Positions 43,225-56,289 are shown, numbered from the stretch's first letter. The stretch: DNA of 64,000 nucleotides from Lobosporangium transversale (GCF_002105155.1 NW_019029016.1:310001-374000); one strand, 5' to 3'. A program made the numbers and translations. Notes: generated by a model from the letters alone, not told the origin.

Positions 43225-44197
43225 CAAAAATTTGGCCGTCATTCTTTTTTTTTTTTTTTTTTTTTTTTTTTTCGTTGTAGAATCTGGTCCATCATTGATG
43301 TGATTTGTCAATATTTCGTGCATACGAAGATCTTTGCGTTGTACATGTACCTTGATGCTACTAAAGACCCATTCGGTCGCATTGGGGTAAGAGGTATAGG
43401 GATGCAATCGCAAGTAAACATGCCTATTACCATTCAAAGTGTCGTTTATCCCTTGTAGTTTATGGAAAGAGACATTATCCATGATGGTAATTCCCGCGGT
43501 TCAAAGAGCAGAGATAAGTTTTTCGGCCAAAAAAAGCTTGGAAAACTTGAGCATTGAAGAGAACTAAACGCACTTCTGAAGCGGTAATGCCTTTGTAGCC
43601 AACAGCAACTACAACAGAAACATTCTATCCTCGTTAGGAAGGGCAAGTTTTTAATGCCTTTTTTTCTCGAGTGCTCGACTAAATTTATGCGTAGGATCCA
43701 AGTTGAAACCCGTTTTATCTACGAACACGGCCTTCTTTAGGCTCCACTTATAACCAAATCATTCGTCCATTGGACGCGAGCAGCAGTTCTCTCTGGACTG
43801 TTGTAACCTTCTGGCTAACAGTGCGTGAGCTTGAGTGTGTAATCCACTTGTTTATGAATAGCTCTGGAAACAAATGAAATGGACAAAGGAGGGTCGAAGC
43901 AAAGTACCTATTAAGTCATTAAGGGATTGATGAAGACTAGCGATAGAAAGGTTAGGACCTTCATTAAGCTTAGCTTGTAACCATGCTATATGTCCTTGTT
44001 GAAGGACTGTATGGCGGTTACCACCTCTTTTTTCTACTCTCTCCTCCTCTTCAAAAACCCTTACAATGTTTCTCACAGTGGAATGTAAGTCAAAGCGACG
44101 AACAGTCTTTGCAGGAGTCAATCCTTCATCAAAGATGGAACTGGCATTTTTTGACGAAGATCGGAATCAATGCGTTAATAGCTTTTGAACGTGGCAT
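43225..44197 (-). pseudogene. DDE transposase of the Tc1/mariner group, broken
   Basis: From about 44197: MPRSKAINALIPIF, then after a stop an HTH region (TPAKTVRRFDLHSTVRNI), a linker with RGGNRHTVL, a damaged middle, and at 43482 MDNVSFHKL (second catalytic Asp) followed by YPNATEWVFSSIK, where the usual NPIE reads NATE. Stops and shifts separate the parts. It ends at the T homopolymer at about 43243-43272. The flanks carry a TGGCAGCCACA-like string also seen near 33713, possibly a remnant of a shared terminal repeat. 44198-45066 holds no supported gene. Confidence 0.7.
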
Positions 44198-45066
44198 GGT
44201 GTAGTGTTGAGTCAAAAAGAAAAAGAAAAAATCTGTAAAGGCGAGACAAACGGAGTATGCCATGTATAAATCGGCTTTCTTGATTTACTTGTTGCAACAA
44301 GTCAATTTAACTGATCAATATTAAAATCTACACTATTTTTCATGTCTTGTAATGTTGCGACCTAACTTGCACTTATTCTGGCAGCCACATCCGTCAATTT
44401 TCCCTCTCTTTCAATCCAGGCTCTCCATGTGTCAAGTGAACCGCTGACAAAAAACTCTGCTTCCAGTGTATAAGAAATGATCCATCGCTCAGTTGCCTGG
44501 TATCATGATGCTACTCAACGTAACCATGAGTTTGCTTTGAAACCAGATAACTACACTGAATTCAAGATTTGTTAACAGAAGACTAGTGAGAGTGAGCTTC
44601 AACATCCAGTAGTGTTTTCTGTAGTGACAACGAGAAGTGCTCACCTCTTGAGTCAAGCAACACCACTCAAGCAGCAAATGTGTAGAAGCACTAGTCGGGT
44701 TTATTCTTTTCATCCCTTTTTAATGAACAGAAGTCCACTTTTTAATAAACCTCTCTTTCGTTCTCGTTTATCCCAGAGTGTTTAGCCACGATCCATAGTC
44801 CGTCTCCACACATATGTTCCCATAATTTACAGTTCTCAAGAGGCAAAAGAAAGGCACATCTTCTTGTCTTTCTTTCATGATTCAATAAACTGAAGTATAT
44901 CCCGCTCAAGGATAGGCATCTTCAGACTACAAAGCAGAAAGATACAAGAAGCTTATGAGAGAAAAGTATGGATGGACGGTCTGTTGGGAATAGTGGCAAT
45001 GCTGCATGTGGTATAGTCTATTACTGTCAAATAAAAAAAAGAAAAAAAAATATGACAAAATATCCA

Positions 45067-47323
45067 TCATGAGGTGGCAGCAAAAGGCCAATCCTTGTAG
45101 GTTTCTACACCTTGGAGCAGAGATTGGCTCTCGGATGTGGGCTCGCCCCATTGTGCGATGTTGTCGATTGAATGTCTGCCATACGCAGTCAAAGGTCCTG
45201 CAATGTTTCGCTGCTGAATCTCCGCGCAATCATTCCACCCGCCAATGCGACAGATCTGCCCCTTGCGGACATACTCCATGAAACTGCGGTAGGCTGCCAT
45301 GTCATCACTTGGTTGACGACCTCCTGCTGCCGCTTCTTGCCGCTCGCGCATCCAGTCGTTCTGCCGGTTCTCGATAAACTGGACCAGGCGGGGTACATCA
45401 AGATAGCGAGGCATGGCCTTCCAGTAAAGCTCCCAGAATCCGAAGGTACTCTCTCCATACTTGTTATATAGTGTAGTTGAGGCCTCAGGACCTAATAGCT
45501 CTTCAAACTCCTTTTCTGCAAGAGCTTTAGCCTCTGGATGTGATTTCACATAGGCTCGATGCGATTGTATCATCTTCCCTATCTGGCCCTGCGACATGCT
45601 CTTCTTTTCCTTGTCTGACTTGACCATTGATGGGGGGAGACCCAAAACGAGCTGGGAATGTTTCAAATATCTTTCAGCAAGATCTGAGTCACGGACATGT
45701 GGGCACTGTGCTTTGGTCACTTCGTCCGGATAGTTGGATGGCCCACAGACTGCAGACATGAAACGTTGTGCAAGCACTGTTGTCGTAAACTTGAACCATG
45801 ACTCGGCATAACGGGTGCTGTCAGCACTGATAATCGTGGGAATCGGATCACTGGTGGGCATGAACAACGAGGTACCAATAGCGTTACCATGAGGTGAGAC
45901 AAGCACTTGAACGTCACGTAACAGATACGCCGTCTCGGCAATACCGCATCCATGATCAAATGTCATCCACTTGACCCGAAACCCGGCTTTGACCAAGGCT
46001 TGGATAAAGGCCTCGTCATTGATGAGTCGTCTCGATCCTTCGCGTTGAATGATACCCACAACAAGCTTGCGCTCGTGTGACTCTGATGATGCTCCAGTGG
46101 TTATGTTCTTAGATCCTTGCTCGCTGTTGACGACATCCGGATGCAGTTGATCAATTTGCTTCGACTTTTCGTCTCTTTCCTGACTGTAATCCTGGCCAAC
46201 TCCATCAAAATTATAGTACCGTGCGAGATCCAGACACTGGAGTGAGTTATCCTCGGTCACTCGATGGAGTGCAAGATGGGAATCCCATCGACCTGGTGTC
46301 CCCCAGTAGTGGTCAGCAATCTCGTCTCTGAATGCCTTATAAACCTCTGCGGGGATATTGTTTTCGCAATAACTTAAGGCGCATTGTGAACCGAGACCGA
46401 TTACAGCACGCTTGAAGCAGATGGGAGCATCTGACGGTGGCAATGTCTGAAATGCTGTTGCTACTTCTTCAAGGTGTAAGACAATCTCCTTGCCAGTGTA
46501 GAAAAAGTGATCCATTTCCCATTTTCCCTGTTGTTTGATATCATCCGAACTGAATCGGGCGCCTCGGAAGAGCCAAGAGTTTTTTGTGGCTCCAAATCGC
46601 TTCATGGTGCTACGTTGTGAAATTGAATATTAGCCTTGCGAACACGTGTGCTTATTGCAAGCGACATGCGGGCCCAGATCCGAATGGACGGAATAGCGTT
46701 GCTTACGAGTAAAGAGGCATCATGCCGTTGTATAGCCAGTGACTAAAATGATACGGCGAATAAAGACCATGGACAAAGAGCGTTTCGTTGACATAGTGCG
46801 CCCGTATGAACTTTCGCCACGCTCTTTCAACCCTCGGCTGCCAGAAAACATCTGATGTTTGGTCAGAAGACATGAGGTTCACTTTGGGCATGTTCTCTGC
46901 AAAAGAGCTCGTGCTTCGAATAAAAGCGCCTAAAAGAAAAAATCAAATAGGAATAAGGAAAAAGCTAATTGATTTAATGTAATAGAGAGTGGAGCAGAGA
47001 TCAATAATACTACCTTTTCGATCGATACACAGGTTCTCAACAATGCACTGGCGAGTTCTGCGGTTCTTTTCAGTATTCTTCTCCTGCTCTGAGAGACCAT
47101 CGTCTGTGCATGTCCATGTTGTCGGTGGTACCTCAACCTCAAAAGCCTGGGTGTTGCCTCTCCAAACATTCTTTTCTCGTGGAATGTGCTCATGGAACAT
47201 GACCAGCACCGAGCCAAGTGATAGAACGGCAAGAAGTACGATGAGGATCACTCGCTGTCGCCGTCTTGGGCCCGGAAGTCGCCGTTGAATGGCCTCCACA
47301 ACGGCAATCAAGTGGTTGGTCAT
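45067..47323 (-). CDS. Glycosyltransferase family 61 protein, type II membrane, intact
   Basis: Exons 47323-47014, 46929-46707 and 46609-45067 join in phase into 2076 bases (691 residues). GT61 enzymes (the EOGT/xylosyltransferase group) act in the secretory pathway and add sugars to glycans or proteins. Seen: a short basic cytoplasmic N-terminus (RRLPGPRRRQR), one membrane segment (VILIVLLAVLSLGSVLVMF, about residues 25-43), lumenal Cys-containing region, HFSHWLYNGMMPLYS, LVVGIIQREGSRRLIND, and the hallmark VLVSPHGNAIGTSLFMP, which matches the family HGAGLTNxxFMP-like core. The C-terminal part (LPPSMV onward) is helical. Introns have GTAGTA and GTAAGC donors. Donor and acceptor substrates unknown. 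Confidence 0.88.
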
Positions 47324-47690
47324 GATGTGAGTATAGAGCTAGAAGATTGCGTAAAGAAGGAAATTGATTTAATGCATTTCTACAGAATGGGTTAATTTAC
47401 ATGCTTGTCCAAATGAAGAATAGCAAGGTGCTTTACATGTGGATCCCCCCCGAATCGATGAAAATGATGAGTTGATGATGGGCTAAGAGGTGTGGAAGTT
47501 CATCCTACAAAAGACAAACCTTAATTAATAGTGGCTTAGGATCAAACCCTACGGTGTATTCGCCTAGTCAACAAGTTAACCGTCGCCACCACTGTGTTTT
47601 ACTTGGGGAGCCTATGTTGTAGTTACCAACAGTCTTTGTAGGGAGCATCTGGGCCTGTGAATCCAAAGGGATTATTCAAGCCCCAAAGAC

Positions 47691-48077
47691 TCACACTCCA
47701 ATTGTAACTCTGTCGAACAATTCTCTCTCTTGTTCAAGAAACTCAAGTAAGGCGCACCCGTCATTGAAGCCGTACACCATGCCATATAGCTGCTCCTCAT
47801 CCTCTACTTGCTGGCCTAATATCCCCTCTTTAACCTCCACAGGCCGTGCTTGGGCGGTACGTGGCACAGCCCGCCGAGATCGCCGTGCACGGATGATGCG
47901 TCGTACACCTGATGTGAAGCTGTCCGACAGAGAAATGATTTTCGAGTGGCTCGAATGACTATAAAGAGAACGAAAGAGCTTGGTAGGCAACTGGCCTCTT
48001 GGAGGTGCAGGCGATGGCGAACGTATGGGACGGGTGGAGGCAGACGACGACAAACGTGTGGAACGTGTGGCACGCAT
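47691..48077 (-). CDS. Stand-alone copy of the Helitron N-terminal region
   Basis: 128 codons from ATG 48077. It starts with a Ser/Thr/Arg-rich stretch and has a core SGVRRIIRARRSRRAV followed by an acidic helical region and ALLEFLEQERE, matching the N-terminus of the Helitron gene at 63228 (SGVQHIIQARRAQRAV, ALLALLEQEEK). No zinc knuckles or Rep follow. It is probably a truncated Helitron copy; whether it is expressed is unknown. Confidence 0.55.
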   Translation of the reverse strand: MRATRSTRLSSSASTRPIRSPSPAPPRGQLPTKLFRSLYSHSSHSKIISLSDSFTSGVRRIIRARRSRRAVPRTAQARPVEVKEGILGQQVEDEEQLYGMVYGFNDGCALLEFLEQERELFDRVTIGV

Positions 48078-48109
<32 letters not shown>

Positions 48110-48176
48110 CTTTAAACAGATTAAATAGACGAAAGCAATGGAGACAAACGCCTGGGAAAATTGATTTAAAAACTCT

Positions 48177-48405
48177 TTATCGGGAACTTTCGAATAATAC
48201 AACATGCAGCCTATTATGTATAGCTACTGCATCCGCCTGATGAGAACATAGTACATTATCGTGGAGGACCCTGTCCGGGTTTTTCCTTCTGTGGCAGCCC
48301 AAGGCCTTGACTTCAAATAGCTCCATGTCCTTGCCAATCAATCCAAACACATGTCGAAAGGATGAATAACTACTTTGGAGAAATAACTGTCTCTCATTCA
48401 TCATA
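48177..48405 (-). pseudogene. Fragment with an ExK-type core, unknown family
   Basis: Downstream of the truncated Helitron reading, the same minus-strand frame carries RHVFGLIGKDMELFEVKALG and a helical stretch (HQADAVAIHNRLHVVLFE). E-x-K after a hydrophobic strand resembles the block in exon 9 of the 12460-15490 gene, but the similarity is short. It may be a captured host-gene fragment. Confidence 0.35.
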
Positions 48406-48411
48406 GGGAGG

Positions 48412-50000
48412 ATGCTGCCTTCAGGGGGCCTGGGAGAGGTTGACCCTGGTCTGATCACCTTCATATGCGTCATATATCTACCCATCCCGCTATTCATGGT
48501 TGCGAAACGCTCTGCTCTCCGCACTTTGCCCACTAAAAAAGTTCTACCAAGCGTGGAATATGCTCTAGATGAGGGATTTTTAATTGACCTCTTCCACAGC
48601 ACAACAAAAATTCTGGTCGGTGTTTACTGCTGTCATGAACGCGTTTTTGAGGAATATGAAGGCATCGCAATGAGGGCAGCAGGTCATCGGCTCTAAGCGA
48701 TGCTTATGGCGCTTGGTGCCGAGGCCTGAGATCAAATCTTTTTGGAATCTCTTTCTACTGAGAGAGAGGGAGCCATCTTCATTTTCATGCTAGGAGTTCG
48801 CACTACTATATTCAGATAGACCCACAAATTTACAAATATGTTATAAGGATTTCTTTAAATTGATTATATTTTTTTTAAAAATAAAATAAAAAAATAAAAT
48901 AAAAAAAAAAAGAGGTAAAAAGAAAGGCATACTCTCAATTACGGTTCTGGCCTGGGCAATTGCATACTACATACTCAAGCTACAGAAGATTGATAGGTAG
49001 ACTGTATTCTGAAGACAAGCGCATCAGATATAAAGTAAATGTAATACGAAAATAAAAGGAAATAAACAATAAACAAAAAGTAGTCTTCCTTCGCCTTCAT
49101 GTGGGTCTTTCATTTTCAGTTTCAGGGTCATAGTCAAAGCTTTGCCCGCTCCATGATTGACTTCGTTTTGCATATGACCGCTAAGGCAATGGACAGTAAA
49201 AATCTGTTAAAGTCATATTGGTGGCGAGGATGATTATACCGAAGCATTGAAAATATGTAGAACCTGCCCCTCAGTACTTGGGCATGTATTTCGATTATAC
49301 CCTGGGCAGCTGCAAGTGCTACACACATGCATCCTTGGGGGCTGTCTGACAGTATCTGTCTATATCCTCGGCTTCATTCTAGATAATAAATTTTGACACT
49401 TTTATTCCAGGCGATTTTCCTTGAAAACGCTTGACTTCATCCCTGCCTGCTTGTTTGTACAGCTTCGTGTTCAAAGGCTCCACTTCAAATAACAGCTCTG
49501 TCAAGCAACTGGGGCAATTGACGGATGCAGCTTCATAGTTCACACACGTCCCATACATCTCCAGAAACCGTGGCTGGTAAACTGGTGGTGGAGGAGTTGC
49601 AGGAGCTGGCTGCTTGGAGAAGGACAAATACACCTATATTGGGAAGAATAGCCAATGTTCAAGAATGTCTTATAACCAATTTCGACTGCAACCTCGACTC
49701 TTCCTGCCTTTTCTTCTTCAAGTACTCTTACCTCTCGCTCATTCCTCTCCTCTTCTTTTCTCTCTTGCCCGAAAAAGGCAAAAAGGGCGTACTCGTTGAT
49801 AGAGCTGTAGATCCTGTCATACAGTCTCTCCTCAACCTCCTCCGCTGGTTGCTGACTTTATAGTAGTTCCTCTTCAGTGCCCATGAATCGTTCTTTGATA
49901 CGTTGACAGCCCGCCGAGCTCGTCGTGCTTGAATAATACGTTGTACACCAGGCGTCGATCCATCCAAACATGTAATAGGTGAAGTTGTGGAAGGAAGGAA
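48412..50000 (-). pseudogene. Truncated Helitron copy (N-terminus, one or two knuckles, start of Rep)
   Basis: From the right: PGVQRIIQARRARRAV (about 49960-49920), a frame change, RIKERFMGTEEELL then an in-frame TAA, acidic helix, QPAPATPPPPVYQ and NCPSCLTELLFEVEPLN, as in the copy at 63228-62614. Next a knuckle CSTCSCPGYNRNTC (about 49320), a worn second one near 48970, then LEPMTCCPHCDAF and RPGSTSPRPPEGS, which match the Rep N-terminal region at 61351. About 200 residues between the last two blocks are missing and everything after is lost. Confidence 0.7.
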
Positions 50001-50540
50001 CAGAGATATAACATTGAGGAAGCCAATTATTGATAAACGCTACTTGACTTTCGTGCTGATTAATTAGACAAAATGACAAGCAAAATTATTTTTGCATTCT
50101 TGATGGCGATTCTTTTAAGCAACGATACAATTGGATCTCCGGAACCTTTTTTTTTTTTTTTTTTTTGGATTCATTGATGGCTTGTAAAGCATATCCAAGT
50201 TTGTGAGAGGGCATCAGAGTGCAAGCTACCAGTGGATAGTACTTTGTTCGCCAAGGAAACAGCAGGTCTACTGCTTTTATCGAGGATCGTCATCCTCAAA
50301 TACTGCCTTTCCATTCCAGGGTCTGCCAAACCTCAAGTGCAAGTTGGATGATACTCCAAGTTTGTCTTGCCACGTTCATGGATGTATTTTCGGCATTGTT
50401 CACCATGCTCATTACCCAGCTGAACCTTCAATCAACCACAGCATCAACATTATGGACCGTTGTGCAAAATGGGTTTGTTTCAGCTATCCCAATTTTAGCA
50501 ATGAGACGACACTTCGACTTGTTGTAGATGAAGCATGAAT

Positions 50541-52504
50541 TCTTGGCAACCAAGGATATGGGTTATTTATGTCGCCATCATCTGCAGCCTCAGATCCTCG
50601 ACTGATATTATCTCCAGTCCTTTATTTTTTATTTTTTGCAGCTTAACCATGTTAATAAAATAATTTGGCTGTTCCTTCGCGATGGAAAGTGTATTTTCTT
50701 CTTCTCCATTTCATTCCTAAGTGCATTAGCACCAACTCTCTCACTCTCATCAGCCTTGCCCTGATGGCACTAAATTAATTTTAACCCAATCATACCAAAA
50801 TGACAAGCAAATAAAAAAAACTCTTTTACTCTTTTGCATTCTCGATGGCAATTTGCCGCTTTCCAGTATCATAGTTAATACAGATCGCGTATTTGATTCG
50901 TATTATAAACCACATTGCGATTAGAATCGCCAATACTGACAATACAATCGATAGCCTCAGAGAGAATTTAATTGCATTCAGAAACATTTTGATGTAGACT
51001 CGTTGAGTCTTTGACATGTGTCCATTCCAATCGGAGATGATGAGGACAAGCCTATTTTATTTGATGACTAACATTATTGTTCCGTGAGTTTTGGCAGGTG
51101 AGGATTATTCCGATTAGCATTTGCATCAGGTCAAGCATTCATTAATTAATGCTTCTTTTTTTTAGATGCATTATGCAACCATTGTTATTCAAAGACAACA
51201 ACTGTGTCAAATTCCTCAAAAGCCGCCTCTCAGTAGATCAATCTTGCCATCTCGCAAGCACAGAGCGAAAGAATTGGCAATAAAGCAGTGTTCTCTATGA
51301 CTATGCTCTTGCTTCTCATGACTGGTGTGGTATAGATTCTACGACATTCATCTTCCAGCTAGGCCATACTCAGGTGCAGACTACCTGAACAGTAAAGGAC
51401 TACATCACCGTTTTCTAGGTTTTCAAATGATTGAGTACATTTGGGTTTACATTGGAAGGAGCTTGACGACAATAAAAAACACCGAGGCGAGTGAATGAGC
51501 TGTACAAGATATTTGGATGTGCATACTTATTGAGGTTATCCAAATATTGTACAATGCTTGTCAAGGCATTTCAAGAAACTTCATAAAGTCAAAGGATATC
51601 ACATCAAGTATTAATGGCTTGACGAAAGTAGACACGCAGCTCCAGCAGAGACCTCTGCTAAAACGAACATTTCGAGGAAAACCATTGCATTGAGTACTAA
51701 AACTGAAAAAAAAAGGAAAGTAGATCAAGATCTGTTCTTTCGGTGAGGAAAGGCCACCATGGATGGGATATTAATCCAAAGGCTTGAGAGTGAGCAACGA
51801 TTTTTTTTTTCTCAGTCAAAAGTAGAGAAAGCATTTGTGAATTCAAAGTCGTGTCTTCAAACTGAGATATATATTTGTGCCCACAGAAAGGGTATGACTG
51901 CACACTCAAAAGTGTTTCATCATTGAAATAATAATTTCAATCGGAATTAAAAATGATCAGTTAATCAGATTTTCAATGTGTTCAATCATCAACCAGATTG
52001 GTTTGTGTTAAGTGACATACAAGAGATGTGCTCAATGCTAGGCATCCACAAGAGTTTAATGAGTCCATCAGACACATCTTTCTGGTTGTAACATTTACAT
52101 GTATATAGTCACACCTCGATGCAGACAAACTGAACTGAAGGAATGGAGAAGCTTAAAAATAACAGAAATGGAAGGGTGAAACATCTCGCGGGGCAAACGG
52201 TTTTAGATGCTCTCCTTCCAGGCTCTCAAATCAATATTGTTATTATTTGAATGTTCCACAAGAAACAAAATCTCTCCATCAATCTCACTTGATGTCAATC
52301 TCTCAATCTCTTCATTCGTCCAATGTCATGATGGAGCACATGGACTTTTGTTTTATTTCTATTGATGACTGTAGTTACACCACCAAAGCAGTTGTTGAAA
52401 GACGTTAACAGGATGAACTAGTGTATTTGTTATATTTATTTCAATTTCTAATTAAGAATTAAATGGTAAATTGGATAGAGAGGAGAGAGTGATGATAATG
52501 TTAT
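50541..52504. other. Intergenic, no supported gene
   Basis: AT-rich DNA with short random ORFs. The 50170-50540 stretch just before it has protein-like pieces, one of them CRN-like (see findings). Confidence 0.5.
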
Positions 52505-53254
52505 TTACTTCTTGGGCTTGTTATACTTTGCAAAGTGGATCTTTCGGCATCCTCCTCGGCACTTGTGGAGTGCTCTTCTGAATCCTGGCAAGGTGCGGGT
52601 TCTGAACTCGGTCCATTGCTTGTTGGTGAATCTATCCTTTCTATAGTTGAACCTCTTGGAGAAGTAAACATCCTCGTTTTTACCTAGCGTTTTAGAATTG
52701 CACAAAACGTAGGCTTCAAACTTGGCTCTTGTGACCTTTGAAGCTTTACCCTTCAACTTTCTGAGCTCTTTAAGGCATGGCTAGTATTCGTTTTTTTTTT
52801 TTTTTTTTTTTTTTTTTTGGGAAACAAAGAATTAATTCATTAGTCCAAGTGAATCATTAAAAAAAAAAAAAAAAAAAAAAAAAAACTTTTTCTATCGAGC
52901 GAAGAGAAGTAAAACAAATAAAAAAAAAATTGGTACCTGAACAATTGGCTGCATATTCTTCACCATGTAAGGCATTCTTCCGTGAGGATTCATTCTCATG
53001 AATTTATCCACTGTGTGATCTGGTTTATGACCAAATGGTGGTTTGAGGGAAATGCATTGGGCTTGGCAGTCAACTACACGAGCCATATCCTCTGGTGACC
53101 AATTAGGAGTTGGAGCAGGCTTAGGTTTGGGTGCAGGTGTAGGTGTTAGTGTAGATGTAGGTGTAGATGTAGGTGTAACCTTCTGGGCAGCGACTCCCAA
53201 TAAGACAATGCTCAGAGCCACTAAGGCTGACGAGAGTGATTTGATGGCAACCAT
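52505..53254 (-). CDS. Small secreted Cys-containing protein, two exons
   Basis: Exons 53254-52937 and 52780-52505 join in phase (GTACCA donor, CTAG acceptor) into 197 residues ending TAA. The N-terminus is a typical signal peptide (MVAIKSLSSALVALSIVLLG, then VAAQ as likely cleavage site), followed by a Thr/Pro/Lys-rich linker and a Cys-bearing domain (DCQAQCISLKPPFGH, PCLKEL, YVLCNSK, HKCRGGCRK) with a basic end. Seven Cys in the mature part suggest disulfides. The 156-bp intron holds two long A/T homopolymers. Family not recognised; size and design resemble fungal secreted effectors or cell-wall-associated peptides, which is inference only. Confidence 0.75.
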
Positions 53255-54733
53255 GTTTAAAAGTTTAAAAGTGTAATGGAAAGGTGTGGGTGAGTGGTAG
53301 TAGTAAAAAAAAAAAAAAAAAAAAAAAAGTTGAGAAGAGCTTCATCCTTTTATACGCTCAATTTCTCCTGGGTCATTTAAATAAAATAAAGTTATTTTTA
53401 GTGCTCTTACACTAAACAAGCACTTTATTGATGGCAATTAACATGACTTGCTCTCACAGAATAGAGTTGGGACCATCCAGGGTATACACAGATGAGCGAT
53501 ATTTCAATATTCTTCACTAATGGACAGCTTCGTCTCTAGACCCTTTGAGGTCAACCAGCGCTTCACAATGCTTTTCATTGTTTCCACAAGTCCTTCTCAA
53601 CCCTTCATTCCAAACGCTTAATGTCAGTGTTACGAAAAGGTTGATATCGGATAATCCTTGGTACCTGAAGGGAAAAATACCTCTTTTATTGCTCTTTTTT
53701 TTTTTTTTATTTTACTTTTGGAATATAACTCAAACAAACATGTCCACGTACCAATTGCTACACGATGCTCTGAAGCTAAAGAGAAGGGAAACTTTCTTTT
53801 ATTAATATTTTCCCGTCATCTATTAAAAACACTGGAAGGTTTTTAGATATCTTTTTTTACGTATAAACTACATGTACATATATATATATAGTACATGTAC
53901 ATGTACTATAAAAGATAATCTTTCAGAACAAGGAAACAGAACAAGTGATAGAGTAGCAATTGCTTTCGAAGAAGAGGTAATATATATATATATAATACGT
54001 ACATATTATACAGATATTAGCTATACAATATCATCAACAACATTGAAAAACGGTTCATTTCCTTTTCCGAGCTCAAAAAAGACATTGCATTTTTGGCCAG
54101 ATTGATTATTACTTGTGTATTGAAAATAAAGGCTCAGAAAAGTGACTCTAGAAAAAATTTCGTCGTCAACAAATGGACGTGAAGGTCTTACTTAATAGAC
54201 TAACGCCAAAATCGAGGAGAAAGTCCTGGGTATGTGGAATATCTTCAATTAAACAAAGCTTGGTAAGGTGTTTGTTTGCTGCGCCAAATTCGGCAGTTCT
54301 ATACATTTCTCCTGAATGATGGTTTTAACCATGTTTAAAAAAAGTTTAAATTTATCCTTTCATTGCAGGCGGGAAAAGGTAATTAAGCCACTATAGAGAT
54401 ACGAGGTACAAGCCCGTAGGGTTGTCGCGATTGGCTCTTGTCTCTCTAGAAAGTTTATATTCTTTTTTTGATGATCTCTGTGTAATAAACGACAACAAAG
54501 AAAATCGTCAACATGATTAATGATTTTGTATAGGAACTGGAGCGATATTTGGATAGACAGTTTCAACTCAGCGTCTAGAGAGTAACAACAGGGTACTCAA
54601 GCACGTATTACTATTTTTCTATCTTTTTTTTTTTTTTTTTTTAATTTTTTAATTTTTTTTTATATATATCCCTCTGACTATGGAACTGATCGCAATCAGA
54701 TTAGGTCAACAGCTTCAAGTCGACGATACGGTT
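53255..54733. other. Intergenic, AT-rich, no supported gene
   Basis: Contains A and T homopolymers and TA-rich microsatellite patches near 53877-53890 and 53975-53992. No coding region recognised. Confidence 0.6.
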
Positions 54734-54734
54734 T

Positions 54735-54960
54735 CAGATGTGTGGCAATTCATAAACAAAAAATAATGTGACACAAGGAGGGCATCTAGCAAATACAGCC
54801 AGCACACAACAGATGAGGTCGAAGGCTTTGCTCAAACCTCCATTGCCCCTGCATGTCATCAATTTGAAAAGCATTGTCAAACTCTTAAGGCGCCTCTTGA
54901 AGTTAACCAAGCCCAAGCCAAGCCCAAGCCCAAGTCCCTCCGATATTTCATTTAGATAGT
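54735..54960 (-). pseudogene. Helitron helicase-region fragment
   Basis: 54860-54960 matches 58450-58560 of the Helitron (both carry GCATTGTCAAACTCTT and TATTTCATTTAG), with a short expansion of AAGCCC units in between. It is a small dispersed piece on the same strand as the full copy. 55000-56289 beyond it holds nothing I can support apart from homopolymers. Confidence 0.65.
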
Positions 54961-55231
54961 AAAATGTTGAAGCTTCACTTGTGAATTAGAGAGACTGGAG
55001 CTTGGAAATGTCAGCAGTGTATTTACGAATATAACCAGAGTCTTCTTAATGCTAGTTGTTGGAATAACCATCTTTGCTTTAGGCAGTATATCCCAAGGAT
55101 GGGTGAAGTCATTTTATACTGCATATTTCTCCCTTCAACCATTGGGTTGCGAGCCCGTGTATATATCACGTGATCCCACAGCACTTTACCACCCTCATTT
55201 TGGACTGAACATATTTTTTTGCAACATCTTT

Positions 55232-55265
<34 letters not shown>

Positions 55266-56124
55266 CACGATGTTGGTTGAGCAAAAGTAAAAACTCTTTT
55301 ACACACTCAGAACCATCTACTCACTGGTCCTTACGGTACCTCCATCATTTTGTTGCACAGTGCGCCTTGATTCTCCAGACTTTGAATAGCTGATTTTTCA
55401 ATGTCATTGTACATTTCCCTATCTTCTGAGCACCAATCCCTAAATAACAGCCTATTCTTCGATCGCTATCAGTTAATGCTCCTCATAGACCCCTTCAAGT
55501 TCTGTGCCACAATTGTAAATAGGACACTGGATGGGTTAGGTGACTTTCAATTCAACATGGAAGCCTTGACTTTTCACACTGCCTTGACTTTTCACACTTG
55601 GAGTTCTAAGCAAAAAAAATATATATTTATACAAGGCATAATAAACTGCCCCTGCACCAAGGTACCTATTCTCTGTGGCTCAAACATTTAAAAGCCAATA
55701 TCTCTGAAATTGCTGGAGCCATGAAGTCCCATCCAGCACCCATTTGAGAGGGAATCAAAATATCTTACCGCTAGTCAACTTTTACCAGATCCTACTAAGA
55801 GTGTCCTCAAAAAAAACTATTTTTTAATGTGTCAACCACGAACAATCCCCTTGGGAGTTATAGTGATGTTACATTGCCAGGCGGAGAGAAGCATTAAGGA
55901 AGGGAGTTACTCAACAGCACTCGTTGTAGGGCCGCAGGGGTGACACCTTGACTTGTTTTCGAACATGACAACTCTATTCTGCCTTGACAATAACCATTGA
56001 TTTAATTTATTATCCTGCCTTACTCAAGGGTATCATGCAATTAATGCATGCACGAAAAAAAAATTAATAAATAAGTTTTCTGATATTTGGTAATTTAAAA
56101 CACTCATTCTCCTTATTCATGCGA

Positions 56125-56159
<35 letters not shown>

Positions 56160-56289
56160 TTAATGGTCAGAATGAGTAATGGAGAGAGGATCAGCAGAAT
56201 TTACAGAATGAGCAAAGGATAGTCTGTTTAAATAAATGCAGTAAAGATTTCTGATACCTTTTTTTCGTTGCCAGTTAGATTGGCGTTAT

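Noticed and set aside
46930..47288. ORFs on the opposite strand of the GT61 gene and of the RIF1 and kinase genes
   Set aside because: They are antisense shadows of supported exons with no homology pattern.
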